A stretch of DNA of 64,000 bases from Bythopirellula sp. Its GTDB lineage: Bacteria > Planctomycetota > Planctomycetia > Pirellulales > Lacipirellulaceae. The stretch covers positions 1 through 64,000 of the forward strand of contig JANQQA010000122.1 of assembly GCA_028285205.1 (NCBI GenBank). Reading direction: 5' to 3'. Positions 6,736 to 15,343 of the stretch are shown piece by piece. Numbering within the stretch: the first letter of the stretch is position 1; each line of letters opens with the position of its first letter. Under the pieces are notes generated by a model that did not search any database, had not been told where the DNA came from, and saw nothing but the letters and a program-made list of their open reading frames with translations. The position numbers and the translations under genes were made by a program.

Positions 6736-8667
6736 CTATCGTGTCCTTGGCTTGCGCGCTTGACGCGTCTGCAGCTTTTTGAGGGCCTCTTCGATCTCGG
6801 CAGCTTGGATGTTGTCGTTGATTACCTTACCATCCGCGCCGATTAGCAGCATCAGTGGCACAGTCACTACGCCCATCTCTTGAGCGTAGCGACTCTCAAA
6901 ACCACCCGACTCATACAGCTGTGGCCATGGCAAACGCGACTCTTTCAGATAGGAGAGCATTTCGTCGCGCGAGTAATCGAGATTGACGCCGACGATTTCC
7001 AGTCCGCGGTTACCGCCGTATTTCTTGTAGAGGTTGCTCAGCACAGCGTGGTCCGATTTGCAGACCTCGCTGGAACTTGTCCAGTACTGCACGAGGACTG
7101 CCTTACCACGAAGTTTGCTGACATCAACACTACGGCCGTTGACCGCCTTGCCTGCGAGCTTGATGGAGCGGCCGACGCTCGAAAGTCGAGTCACTGCGCC
7201 ACGCGCCATTGGGGCGTGGATGCTGGACGGATGGTTCTCGATGATTTGGCGATACCATTTTTCGGCATCTTTGTCGTTTCCAGAAATCTCCGTGCCCATC
7301 GCGAGTTGGCGCAGCGCTTCCGCGGCATTGTCGTCCTTCGGGTGGTCTTCAACGAACGCTTCCAGATCTTCAAGCCATTGAGCATGCGCTTTGGCGTGAT
7401 CAACATCAGGGTCCGCCAGCGTTACGCCATAGTACTCTGCGAGCATGCGCTGAAACTCAAAGTACCCCAGCAGATCGTCGGTTGAGTCTTGCTTAGCTAG
7501 TTTTGCTTCGATCGCCTTCAGATAGTTAAGCCCTTCGGGAAAGCTTCTATCTTGGGTCGCAGCGCTGACCATGTCGGCAAGTTGACGCAGCCACTGCGAA
7601 CGCTCTGACGCATTGGCCGAGGAGTTCGCCAACTGCAGCAGCAGATTCGCTCGCGTCTTATTGAGTGCTGGCTTCTTCTTTGCACTTGCCTGCATCAGTT
7701 CTCTGTCGAGTTCTTCCAGCTTGCTGAGTATCTCTTGCATTTTCTCCGAAGGAGCATTGTCCATCGCGAGCGCTCCGCTGCTGGCTGGAACAACGCCAGG
7801 TGTGTTGTCGTAGAACAGTCCGCTGGCGACCTTTGTCGCGTCGTTCAGAGTCGGGCTGCCCAACAATCGCCAGGCGCCTTTGACGTTCACCAGGGTGCCC
7901 AGGCGAAGTTGCTCGAAGTCATCGCCGGTGCGGACCATCGCTGAGACGTTCTCGTAAACCAGCAAATCCTGCTCTGCGCTGCCAGCTTCAGCTGGCACCA
8001 TCCCTGGTTTGAGGCCACCGAAATCGTGAAACTCTGGATCGTCGCCCAGCTTTTTGCTAGCAGTCAGTTTGCGGAAGTCAGCGGGAGCCGATTTAAGCGA
8101 CTCAGTCAGTTTCTCATGCAGTGACTCGCTGAGGGCAAGCTGCTTTAGCTCGCTGGAACTGAGCAGCAGACGCTCAAATCGCTCAACATCAGCGGTGCGG
8201 ATAGCCTCGACCACTTCGGCGGCGGCTTCTTCGGCGGAAATCAGCTTCCAGCTGTCGATCGTACCATCTTCGTCGCGGTCGATTCCCCAACGCATCCCCG
8301 CATTGTGGAACCAGCGATACTGGTCCGCTTTGTCGTTGAAATTGGCGTCCAGGTCGCGATAGACCTCGAGACCGTCGCGAAAATAGCACCAAGTATCCAC
8401 ACGATTGTCGCTATCCGAGTCAGAAAACTGACGCAGCACCTTGCCGTCTGGCCCACGCACGACCCAAGCAACCGAACCATTGATTTTCTCAGCCTTGATC
8501 GTGCAGTCTTTGACCTGATCTGCTGTCGGTATGTCGTAATCGATACCGTCCTGAACCGGTTTGAGGTTCAGCGCGTCTTTGACAGAAGGAGCTGCCCAAG
8601 TGCTAGCCTCAAGGGTGCAACTGAGGACAACGGCAGCAATGCATACGCAATAGTGGCGACGAAACAT
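6736..8667 (-). CDS. Exported thioredoxin-fold (TlpA/AhpC-like) protein with a degenerate active site
   Basis: The protein has 643 residues. A signal peptide (about 1-26) is followed by an N-terminal region with Asp-rich turns that look like calcium-binding repeats (DSDSDNRVDTW, DLDANFNDKADQY, DRDEDGTIDSW; about 80-140). A long helical middle with a TPR-like segment follows, then a TlpA/redoxin domain from about 500. The redox motif reads W-T-S-S-S-E-V-C, so the first Cys of CxxC is Ser (533) and only Cys536 remains; the cis-Pro (VTVPL, Pro604) is kept. It may therefore not be a dithiol oxidoreductase. ATG 8667 is preferred over a start at 8712 because the signal peptide begins there. Confidence 0.8.
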   Translation of the reverse strand: MFRRHYCVCIAAVVLSCTLEASTWAAPSVKDALNLKPVQDGIDYDIPTADQVKDCTIKAEKINGSVAWVVRGPDGKVLRQFSDSDSDNRVDTWCYFRDGLEVYRDLDANFNDKADQYRWFHNAGMRWGIDRDEDGTIDSWKLISAEEAAAEVVEAIRTADVERFERLLLSSSELKQLALSESLHEKLTESLKSAPADFRKLTASKKLGDDPEFHDFGGLKPGMVPAEAGSAEQDLLVYENVSAMVRTGDDFEQLRLGTLVNVKGAWRLLGSPTLNDATKVASGLFYDNTPGVVPASSGALAMDNAPSEKMQEILSKLEELDRELMQASAKKKPALNKTRANLLLQLANSSANASERSQWLRQLADMVSAATQDRSFPEGLNYLKAIEAKLAKQDSTDDLLGYFEFQRMLAEYYGVTLADPDVDHAKAHAQWLEDLEAFVEDHPKDDNAAEALRQLAMGTEISGNDKDAEKWYRQIIENHPSSIHAPMARGAVTRLSSVGRSIKLAGKAVNGRSVDVSKLRGKAVLVQYWTSSSEVCKSDHAVLSNLYKKYGGNRGLEIVGVNLDYSRDEMLSYLKESRLPWPQLYESGGFESRYAQEMGVVTVPLMLLIGADGKVINDNIQAAEIEEALKKLQTRQARKPRTR

Positions 8668-8996
8668 ACGATTAGGTCCCTGATTTATTGAGGCGCAGTA
8701 CGATTTGGGCAACAGACCGCCTATCGACGAGAATAGCTGCGATGCGGTCCAGAATTAGCCGCGTACTACGTCTTATAGCGTCCAGACGCACTATGAGGCC
8801 AGACCGATGCTGACGGTTTGGAAGACCGAAAGATTCGGAAGGCCGAGATGGCGAGAGAAACCGCAATTTACAGCCGCCAAACAGCATTTGACACCCAGCG
8901 ATAGCAGCCTAAAATAGGCGATTCGGAACTGCTTTCGTACGACTGCAGGCGGAGCTGACTTGGCATTGATTGTCTCGCTCCAGTAGCAGCTTGTGC
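8668..8996. other. Intergenic region upstream of tRNA-Ile
   Basis: This 329-nt gap holds the promoter at 8888-8915 that probably drives the tRNA. It must also hold the start signals for the minus-strand redoxin gene, which I could not resolve. No gene is visible. Confidence 0.6.
8888..8915 (+). promoter_or_regulatory. Sigma-70-type promoter for tRNA-Ile
   Basis: TTGACA at 8888-8893 and TAAAAT at 8910-8915 are separated by 16 nt. The -35 is a perfect consensus and the -10 matches five of six positions. It points toward the tRNA and would start a transcript about 75 nt before it. Confidence 0.65.
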
Positions 8997-9070
8997 GGGC
9001 GTGTAGCTCAGTTGGTTAGAGCGCAGCCCTGATAAGGCTGAGGTCCCAGGTTCGAATCCTGGCACGCCCA
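8997..9070 (+). tRNA. tRNA-Ile (anticodon GAT)
   Basis: The full cloverleaf can be read: acceptor GGGCGTG (8997-9003) pairs with CACGCCC (9063-9069); the D-arm is GCTC...GAGC; anticodon stem CAGCC/GGCTG encloses loop CTGATAA with anticodon GAT; the T-arm is CCAGG-TTCGAAT-CCTGG. The discriminator base is A at 9070. The CCA end is not encoded, since the next bases are CTT. A minus-strand frame through this tRNA is an artefact. Confidence 0.97.
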
Positions 9071-9196
9071 CTTCAGAAAATCGCTGAGTTTATAGGCATT
9101 CTTACCACCTGCCAGCGTTCGGCAGTGCAGCGTTTCCCCAAGAGCCAAATCGGTTCGTACCGATTTAGCATCTGTTAGACGCGGGAGACCTGTACT

Positions 9197-9361
9197 ATGG
9201 CACCGCTAGCTGACGCCCTTCCGAGTTACCGCAAACACCGCGCATGCGGCCAAGCGGTTGTCACGTTCAATGGGCGCGGTTTCTACCTTGGCCCTCACGG
9301 CACCAAGGCGAGCAGGCGAGAGTATGATCGGCTCAGTGCCGAATGGCTGGTATCCGATAGA
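9197..9361 (+). pseudogene. N-terminal stub of a planctomycete-type tyrosine recombinase/integrase
   Basis: The first 55 codons encode a segment (SYRKHRACGQAVVTFNGRGF, then YLGPHGTKASRREYDRLSAEW) that I recognise as the conserved start of site-specific integrases common in planctomycetes. After residue 55 the frame loses all resemblance to the family and becomes Pro/Ser/Arg-rich. The core-binding and catalytic domains (R...H-x-x-R...Y) are missing. The stub begins 126 nt after the 3' end of tRNA-Ile, a usual integration site, so it is probably the scar of an excised or decayed element. No repeated tRNA 3' end (att copy) was seen in the window. Confidence 0.65.
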
Positions 9362-9582
9362 TCCCCTTCTTCACGCCTGGGGAGGTGCTTCAATGGGGCC
9401 GCATCGGTTTTGACACCGACGCCTACGGCGCGCTCGGGATGCCTAAGGTCAACCATGAGGTCGATCGCTGGACGACCCGATATCGACCCGACACCAAAGA
9501 AGGACTACAGTTTTCGGCCACCAAGCGCCGCACCCAAAACAGCCATTCGCAGTCTACCCTCACGATTATGAAACCTGGATGA
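9361..9582 (+). other. Unassigned open frame after the integrase stub
   Basis: A different frame opens right after a TAG at 9358-9360 and runs 73 codons (begins IPFFTPGEVLQWGRIGFDTD, ends at TGA 9580-9582). Its composition is protein-like and it may be the remains of a second gene joined to the integrase stub by a deletion. I do not recognise it and it has no good start signal. The stretch from 9583 to 9740 holds nothing I can name. Confidence 0.3.
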
Positions 9583-9740
9583 CGGTGCCTAGCTGTGTGG
9601 TGGAATGATCCGTACAACTTCGTACGACTGCTGCCATGGATACCGTGGCATCCAACAAGAAGAAGGCGATAGCCACCTGAATAAGCGAGTCATCAAGAGA
9701 TCTCGCAAGTAAAGAAAAATCTTCGTTCTTCCTAACGCAT

Positions 9741-11183
9741 TCAGAGAACCGGTCCCAACATCGCGAGGGTGTTATTCCATAGCCGTCTGGTCAACGACCA
9801 AGATTCTACCACATCGATAGTCACGGAAGTTGATTTGGCAATGTACTCCTGTTGCCTCCTTCGGACTGCGCCGGTCAGATCCCGATCGTATAGCAGAATA
9901 TTGTTCTCGTAGTTCAAATCGAAACTCCGCCGGTCCATATTCGCGGAACCAATCAGTGTGATTTCGCCGTCCAGTGTTAGTGACTTCGTATGTAATAGCC
10001 CGCCGACGTACTCGTGGATCTGCACGCCTGCCTTCAGTAGCTCCGCGTAGTAACTACGACTGGCACCGCCAACGATCCAAGAGTCGTTTCTAGCTGGAAA
10101 GATGATGGTCGTCTGGACGCCCCGCCAAGCAGCAGCACAGAGGGCGCTTTGCATCGATTCGTTGGGCACAAAGTATGGTGTGGAGATGATGAGTTCCTCG
10201 CGGGCGGTATGAAAAAGCGACTCAAACATCTCAGGCATGGCCGAGTAGCGCACGGTAGGGCCGGTTCCGATTACCTGAGCTGGAAACCCTGGCCGCGGCG
10301 CGTCGATCGGTGACTCCAGCAAGGGATCAATGTTCTCGTCGGCGTAACTCATCCAGTCGCCGGCAAACAGATGCTGATTTTGTCGGACGATGGGGCCTTC
10401 AAATCGAACGACTGTATCCACCCATGGCGCATATTTTGCCTTAACCAGGAACTCCGGATCGGCGCAGTTCTGGCTACCACAATAGGTAATGCGTCCATCG
10501 ATCACCAGAATCTTGCGATGGTTACGCAGATCAATGCGTCCATGCAATGGTCGCAGTAGTGGGTTGCCGATGGGTAAGGCTCTAGCGATGTGAACACCAG
10601 CCTCCCGCATTTCTTTCCAATACGGCGAGCGAATCATTGTTCGCGAGCCTAGATCGTCTGCCATCGCACGACACGTGACACCTCGCGCCGCGGCTCGCTT
10701 CAGCGCCGCGACCATTTTCATGCCGTTGTTGTCCGGCAGCCAGATGTAAAACAGCAAGTGCACATGGTCTGATGCAGCATCAATGTCCGCGATCATCGAG
10801 TCGATCGTGGTGTTCGAATCATCCATTAGTTTCGCCGAGTTTCCGCCAATCACGTCAAACCCGCTGATCGATAGTCCAACTCTAAACAGATGCCGAAAGC
10901 GTTGGGGAACCTGAGGTTGCCTGTTTTGCTCTTCACCCGGGTTAGCATCCGTGATTGCTGGCATGCCGCTGAGCACTTCCTTCATGTGGGCGATGCGGCG
11001 ACGGCCAATGTTGGTCTCACCCAGCAGGATGTAGGCCACCATTCCAACGATCGGTACGGCAAGGATCACCGCTACCCACGCGATTCGTGAAGCAGGATCG
11101 CGATGCGGACGTGTCATGACGCGGACGATCAGCGCGATTTCAATGACAATGTGGACGATTACGCATAGGAATGTCGCATACAC
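9741..11183 (-). CDS. cls: Cardiolipin synthase (phospholipase D superfamily)
   Basis: Makes cardiolipin from two phosphatidylglycerol molecules at the inner membrane. The protein has 480 residues, the normal length for bacterial Cls. Two N-terminal membrane helices (about 2-20 and 32-54) precede two phospholipase D catalytic motifs of the form HxKxxxxD: HRKILVIDG near residue 225, and HTKSLTLDGEITLIGSANMD near residue 400. Each motif supplies half of the active site. The start is GTG 11183 (in-frame stop three codons upstream), with no ATG nearby. It is on the same strand as the potassium channel 275 nt upstream. Function is well supported. Confidence 0.93.
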   Translation of the reverse strand: MYATFLCVIVHIVIEIALIVRVMTRPHRDPASRIAWVAVILAVPIVGMVAYILLGETNIGRRRIAHMKEVLSGMPAITDANPGEEQNRQPQVPQRFRHLFRVGLSISGFDVIGGNSAKLMDDSNTTIDSMIADIDAASDHVHLLFYIWLPDNNGMKMVAALKRAAARGVTCRAMADDLGSRTMIRSPYWKEMREAGVHIARALPIGNPLLRPLHGRIDLRNHRKILVIDGRITYCGSQNCADPEFLVKAKYAPWVDTVVRFEGPIVRQNQHLFAGDWMSYADENIDPLLESPIDAPRPGFPAQVIGTGPTVRYSAMPEMFESLFHTAREELIISTPYFVPNESMQSALCAAAWRGVQTTIIFPARNDSWIVGGASRSYYAELLKAGVQIHEYVGGLLHTKSLTLDGEITLIGSANMDRRSFDLNYENNILLYDRDLTGAVRRRQQEYIAKSTSVTIDVVESWSLTRRLWNNTLAMLGPVL

Positions 11184-11458
11184 AGATGTTTACCCCACTC
11201 GAATCAAATAGTGCGTCGCATGTTAGCCCACAAAGTTGGCTGTGGGCACCCAGGACACGCCCCGACAGACACGGCAAAAAAGCAACCAGCAGGCGGAAAA
11301 AGACCTCTGCATCATTACTTGCTCTTCAATTGTGAGAAGTCAATCAACCTCGACCACGCAATGATGCAGCCAGTTGTATAGCTGGGCGAAGACATCGTCT
11401 CTACTGTCGCAACAGACCCATAATGTGCCGATCCGATGCGAGCCCGGCTCGACATCGC

Positions 11459-11809
11459 CTAGCTGACAAGCTGCTTCTTAGACTCCTCAAGTTTCTTAAT
11501 CGTGTCCGCGAGGGCACGAGTTGCGATCGCTACGGACAATCCAACGAAGACCATTCCGACCAATCCAATACCGACGCTTAATACTCTGCCCAGCGTTGTT
11601 GCGGGAGTAATATCCCCATAGCCGATCGACAGTGCGGTAATAGATGCAAAATAGAGTGACTCCGACACGGTCGGCTCTTCGACCATAGAGATCGCTAGTC
11701 CTCCCAAGACGATCAATCCGAGCAGACCCAAGACTACCTCACGAAGTAGAAGCAGATGCTGGATGAAAAACCGAACAAAAGTTGAGAATTCGTGAATGCG
11801 ACGTTTCAT
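11459..11809 (-). CDS. Small two-helix potassium channel (Ion_trans_2)
   Basis: The 116-residue protein has one membrane helix at about 24-42, a pore helix, a selectivity filter (SIGYGD, residues 61-66), and a second helix at about 73-95. It ends in a charged tail (DTIKKLEESKKQLVS). This is the KcsA-like pore unit with no regulatory RCK domain, so it would assemble as a tetramer. The start is ATG 11809. It diverges from the Na+/H+ antiporter across 168 nt, suggesting a shared ion-homeostasis role, which is an inference. Confidence 0.85.
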   Translation of the reverse strand: MKRRIHEFSTFVRFFIQHLLLLREVVLGLLGLIVLGGLAISMVEEPTVSESLYFASITALSIGYGDITPATTLGRVLSVGIGLVGMVFVGLSVAIATRALADTIKKLEESKKQLVS

Positions 11810-11977
11810 GATTCTTTGCCTATTCGCAGTACAACCCGGTTCATTTAGGTTTCATCTGCTTGTGAAGATACTGGCAATGGATGAGAATAGAAAGTTTGAC
11901 CCTTTGCTGCACTTATTCTGCCTGGTCGCACGACTACCGCATGGCCGCGAAAAGTTAACACAACTAGGGAGCTTCAC

Positions 11978-13195
11978 GTGTTAGAATACCAAACGCTGGC
12001 TGTGCTTGCCGCATTTGCCTTCTTCTATAGCGTAGTTGCTTCAAAGTTAGAGCGTACGCCAATCAATGGTGCCCTGGTCTATCTGGTTGCTGGTCTAGTC
12101 TGCTCTCCCTTCGGCCTCAAACTAGTCGACCTGAACATCGACCAGGAAGGCGTGAAGGGGCTAGCAGAATTTACACTGGCTCTGGTGCTCTTCTCTGACT
12201 CGGCGAATGCCAACTTGGCTGTATTGCGCAAGGTCGAATGGATCCCTATTCGATTGCTATTGATTGGGCTTCCGCTCACTATTCTCGCGGGGATCGGCGT
12301 CGGATATGTGGTGTTCCCGGATATGGGCCTGCTCGAGATCGCCCTGTTGGCGACAATGCTCGCCCCGACTGATGCCGCGCTTGGCCAGGCGGTTGTGACA
12401 AACGAGTCGGTACCCGCCGGAGTTCGCGAAAGCCTGAATGTCGAAAGTGGGTTGAACGACGGCATCTGCGTACCCGTGCTATTGGTGTTCCTATCCTTGG
12501 CAACCGGCCAAGTGGCGGGTGACGAAGCCGTGAGCCTAATCGCTAAGCTACCGTTACAGCAAATTGGTATTGGCATCGCCGTTGGAATCACGCTGTCGTG
12601 TGTCGGAGGTACCGTCCTTCGATTCTGCGCTAGCCGCGACTGGATCGACGGTTCGTGGAAGCAGATCCCAATCGTTGCTTTAGCAATGTTCTGTTTCGGC
12701 CTATCTCAGTGGCTGGGCGGCAGTGGTTTTATTGCCTGCTTCGTAGGCGGTCTGACGTTCGGAGCCATTACAAAGCAGCATAAGGAAGAAGTCTTGCGCG
12801 GTGCCGAAGGCGCCGGCAATGTGTTTTCGATGCTTACTTGGTTTACGTTTGGTGCCGTCGTGGTCGAAGCAGGAATTAGGGACTTCAATTGGCAAGCGAT
12901 CATTTATGCCGTGCTTAGTCTGACGGTGATTCGAATCGTTCCAGTAGTGATGTGCTTGATCGGAGTTCCCTATAAGCTCGATACTAAGTTGTTTATTGGA
13001 TGGTTTGGACCGCGAGGGTTAGCGAGTATCGTATTCCTAGTCATGGTAATCAAAGAGAATCTTCCTGGTGGAGATGCGATATCTGCCACTGTCGTATGGA
13101 CGGTAGCAATGAGTATCGTTGCTCACGGAGTTTCTGCCGTTCCGCTGGCGAAGTACTATGGGCGTATCGTCGCCGAGCGACAAGGAGTTGTTTGA
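11978..13195 (+). CDS. Na+(K+)/H+ antiporter, CPA1/NhaP family
   Basis: Exchanges protons for sodium or potassium across the inner membrane. The protein has 405 residues and about 12 hydrophobic helices. The family signatures are ATMLAPTDAALGQAVV (about 128-143) and the catalytic ESGLNDGICVPVLL segment (about 155-170) that contains the conserved Asn-Asp pair. There is no C-terminal regulatory domain. The start is GTG 11978, supported by AGGGAGC 5 nt upstream. It is convergent with the outer-membrane factor gene, with only 40 nt between stops. Confidence 0.9.
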   Translation: MLEYQTLAVLAAFAFFYSVVASKLERTPINGALVYLVAGLVCSPFGLKLVDLNIDQEGVKGLAEFTLALVLFSDSANANLAVLRKVEWIPIRLLLIGLPLTILAGIGVGYVVFPDMGLLEIALLATMLAPTDAALGQAVVTNESVPAGVRESLNVESGLNDGICVPVLLVFLSLATGQVAGDEAVSLIAKLPLQQIGIGIAVGITLSCVGGTVLRFCASRDWIDGSWKQIPIVALAMFCFGLSQWLGGSGFIACFVGGLTFGAITKQHKEEVLRGAEGAGNVFSMLTWFTFGAVVVEAGIRDFNWQAIIYAVLSLTVIRIVPVVMCLIGVPYKLDTKLFIGWFGPRGLASIVFLVMVIKENLPGGDAISATVVWTVAMSIVAHGVSAVPLAKYYGRIVAERQGVV

Positions 13196-13235
13196 GACGA
13201 TGCCGCCCGACGCATCGCTGAGAAAGCGGACGCAC

Positions 13236-14840
13236 TTATTCTGCTGGGTCAGAGTCCAGTGACTTTTGGTCTTCTGTCTCAGGCGCCGGCAGCGGCAAGA
13301 CTTCTAACCTTTGATCTTGATCGTCGAAGATCGGACGAGGATGGAATCCTGGACAACGTATTTGCCATCCTCCACCTAGTGCACGATATACGTCGATCAG
13401 ATTGAGCAGCAGACGTCCTTGCGCTGCCGCCAATCGGTCTTGTGCTTCGCGTAGACTACCTTGCAATACGAAAACGGGGGAGAACTCAATGGCCCCTTCT
13501 TCGAACTCGATGACTAACAGCTCCAGCGCACTGTCGAGGTCATCCACATTTTCCTGCAAGAACTTAACCTCTTCCTGAGATTTCAAGAACGCGATCAGTG
13601 CGTCTTCCACTTCCTGATTCGCCTCCAGAACTTTGTTCTGATAGCTGGCGATTAACTCGAGCAAGCGCCTATCTTGCAAGCGGACGTTATTAACAATTCG
13701 GCCATAGTTCAGAATATTCCAGCGAAACGAAGGCCCGATCGAACCGGCCGCACTCGCCGATCGAAATAGGTTGCTGAATCGCTCGGAAGCCTGATACGCC
13801 TCGCCATTGATAGCAATGCTCGGGTAGAGATCGGCGAGCGCCACACCAATTTGTGCCGATTGCGCAGCGACGAGTTGCTCCGCCTGGCGGATATCAGGAC
13901 GACGACGCAGCAGGTCGGCCGGTATACCTAGAGCAATCTCGGCAGGCACGCTCGGTATCCCTTCCTTTGTGCCGAGCAATGCCGTAACGTCACTTGGCGG
14001 AATGCCGAGGAGTGTGCACAGCCGATTCTTGGCCTGTTGCAGGCCGACATCTAGCGAGGGAACGGTTGAAGCCGTGCCCGAGAGATTCGCTTTGGCCAAG
14101 TAGACACCGACCTGGTTGGTCTTGCCTTCGTCAAATTGTGTCTTTGAGAGCCTCAGAGAAGATTTTTGGATCTCTACGTTTTGACGAGCGTAACGCAGCC
14201 GTTCTTCAAATGTTCGAATATCGATGTAGGCCGTCACAACTTCCGCGATCAATGAAACCAGGACGAAGTCATATTCGGCGATGGAGGCCCCTAGATTCGC
14301 ATCCGCTGATTCAATGGCCCTGCGAAATCTACCCCACACATCGATCTCCCAAGACGCGTTGAATCCCACTTCCCACTCGTCGAATGCCCGAACCGGAGAG
14401 GGCACCGCAATGGTTTGGCTTTCCTGAAGACGATCATAATTGCCAAACGCTTGCTGTTGCTGTGGAAAGAGGTTCCCAGCCGTAATCGCTCGACTGGCTC
14501 GCGCCTGCATCACACGCATGCCAGCCTGGCGTAGTGTAAGATTCTGCTCATAAGTAAGCTGCACCAAGTTATTAAGTGCCGGATCATTGAACACCGCCCA
14601 CCAATCGTCGAATTGAGGCGGTTCCTCAAGCACGCGCGGATCGTCACTTTCAAGCCAGTCGTCCGCAAGCGGCGCCACCGGACGGCAATAATCAGGGCCG
14701 ACTTTGAAGCCGTTGTGAGCCCATTGCGAAAGATTGCATCCACTGCAGGAGATCAGCATCACGCCGACTGACACGAGGCACAACGCGTTCCGAAGCCAGC
14801 CGAGTTGCGGCTTTCTTGCTGGATTCAGTGGAAAACGCAT
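13236..14840 (-). CDS. NodT/TolC-family outer-membrane efflux lipoprotein
   Basis: Outer-membrane exit duct for a tripartite exporter. The 534-residue protein has a signal peptide ending in a lipobox (LISCSGC, Cys near residue 35). Two TolC-type repeats follow, with the usual NodT marks: WWAVFNDPALNNLV near 80, WEIDVWGRFRRAIESADANL near 170, IPADLLRRRPDIRQAE near 315 and RALGGGW near the end. It is a close relative of the protein encoded at 58213-59799. It diverges from the DUF1656-HlyD-FUSC operon across 192 nt, so it is the probable partner of that pump. Confidence 0.9.
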   Translation of the reverse strand: MRFPLNPARKPQLGWLRNALCLVSVGVMLISCSGCNLSQWAHNGFKVGPDYCRPVAPLADDWLESDDPRVLEEPPQFDDWWAVFNDPALNNLVQLTYEQNLTLRQAGMRVMQARASRAITAGNLFPQQQQAFGNYDRLQESQTIAVPSPVRAFDEWEVGFNASWEIDVWGRFRRAIESADANLGASIAEYDFVLVSLIAEVVTAYIDIRTFEERLRYARQNVEIQKSSLRLSKTQFDEGKTNQVGVYLAKANLSGTASTVPSLDVGLQQAKNRLCTLLGIPPSDVTALLGTKEGIPSVPAEIALGIPADLLRRRPDIRQAEQLVAAQSAQIGVALADLYPSIAINGEAYQASERFSNLFRSASAAGSIGPSFRWNILNYGRIVNNVRLQDRRLLELIASYQNKVLEANQEVEDALIAFLKSQEEVKFLQENVDDLDSALELLVIEFEEGAIEFSPVFVLQGSLREAQDRLAAAQGRLLLNLIDVYRALGGGWQIRCPGFHPRPIFDDQDQRLEVLPLPAPETEDQKSLDSDPAE

Positions 14841-15032
14841 GGTCGGTGACGTGGGCCATGAAAAATGGTTCGATCCGAGAATTCGGCACTTTCCTCACAA
14901 TCGGAAAATTGACATCAGCAGTTCCTCAAGAAAGCACCACGCGAGCACTATTGGCTGATGAATTCGAGACTGCCGCCTGTAAAATAAGGAGAATTGGCAA
15001 GGTCACCGCGGTTTTACTATCCTTCCAGGTGC

Positions 15033-15251
15033 ATGTTCGCTAGCAGGATTTCTTCCGAAATCTCATTCGAATGGGTCTACTTCGCACCTTTCTTCTTCAC
15101 GGTGCTAGTCGGCTTTGTTTGTGCGTACGCAGTGATAAAGCTGTTGACCCTCACAGGCTGGATTCGTTTGTTCTGGCATCCAGGATTGGTATTCGTTGCC
15201 CTGTGGCTGCTCATGACCTCGTTGGTTGGTCTTACTGCCCTCCCACCCTAG
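15033..15251 (+). CDS. DUF1656 (AaeX-like) small membrane protein
   Basis: This 72-residue protein has two membrane helices (about 11-33 and 42-66). The segment FEWVYFAPFFFTVLVGFVCA and the following TGWIRLFWHPGLVFVALW fit DUF1656, a family that almost always precedes AaeA/AaeB-type exporters. ATG 15033 (AGG 3 nt upstream) is chosen over an earlier GTG-type start at 14994. It is the first gene of the exporter operon, 92 nt before the HlyD gene. Confidence 0.8.
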   Translation: MFASRISSEISFEWVYFAPFFFTVLVGFVCAYAVIKLLTLTGWIRLFWHPGLVFVALWLLMTSLVGLTALPP

Positions 15252-15343
15252 TTATGCTGTTAGCCACGCGACCAAAGCTGTGAGATGTAATTGTCTTCGC
15301 AGTTCGAACTGAATCCAAACTTGCTAGATGACGAGCATCGATA

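Noticed and set aside
6388-6846. Plus-strand frame of 152 codons
   Set aside because: Its 3' half is antisense to the redoxin gene and its 5' half has no protein-like signature.
8868-9071. Minus-strand frame with GVPGFEPGTSALSGLRSNQL-like product
   Set aside because: It is the antisense of tRNA-Ile; this is a well-known spurious translation seen in many annotations.
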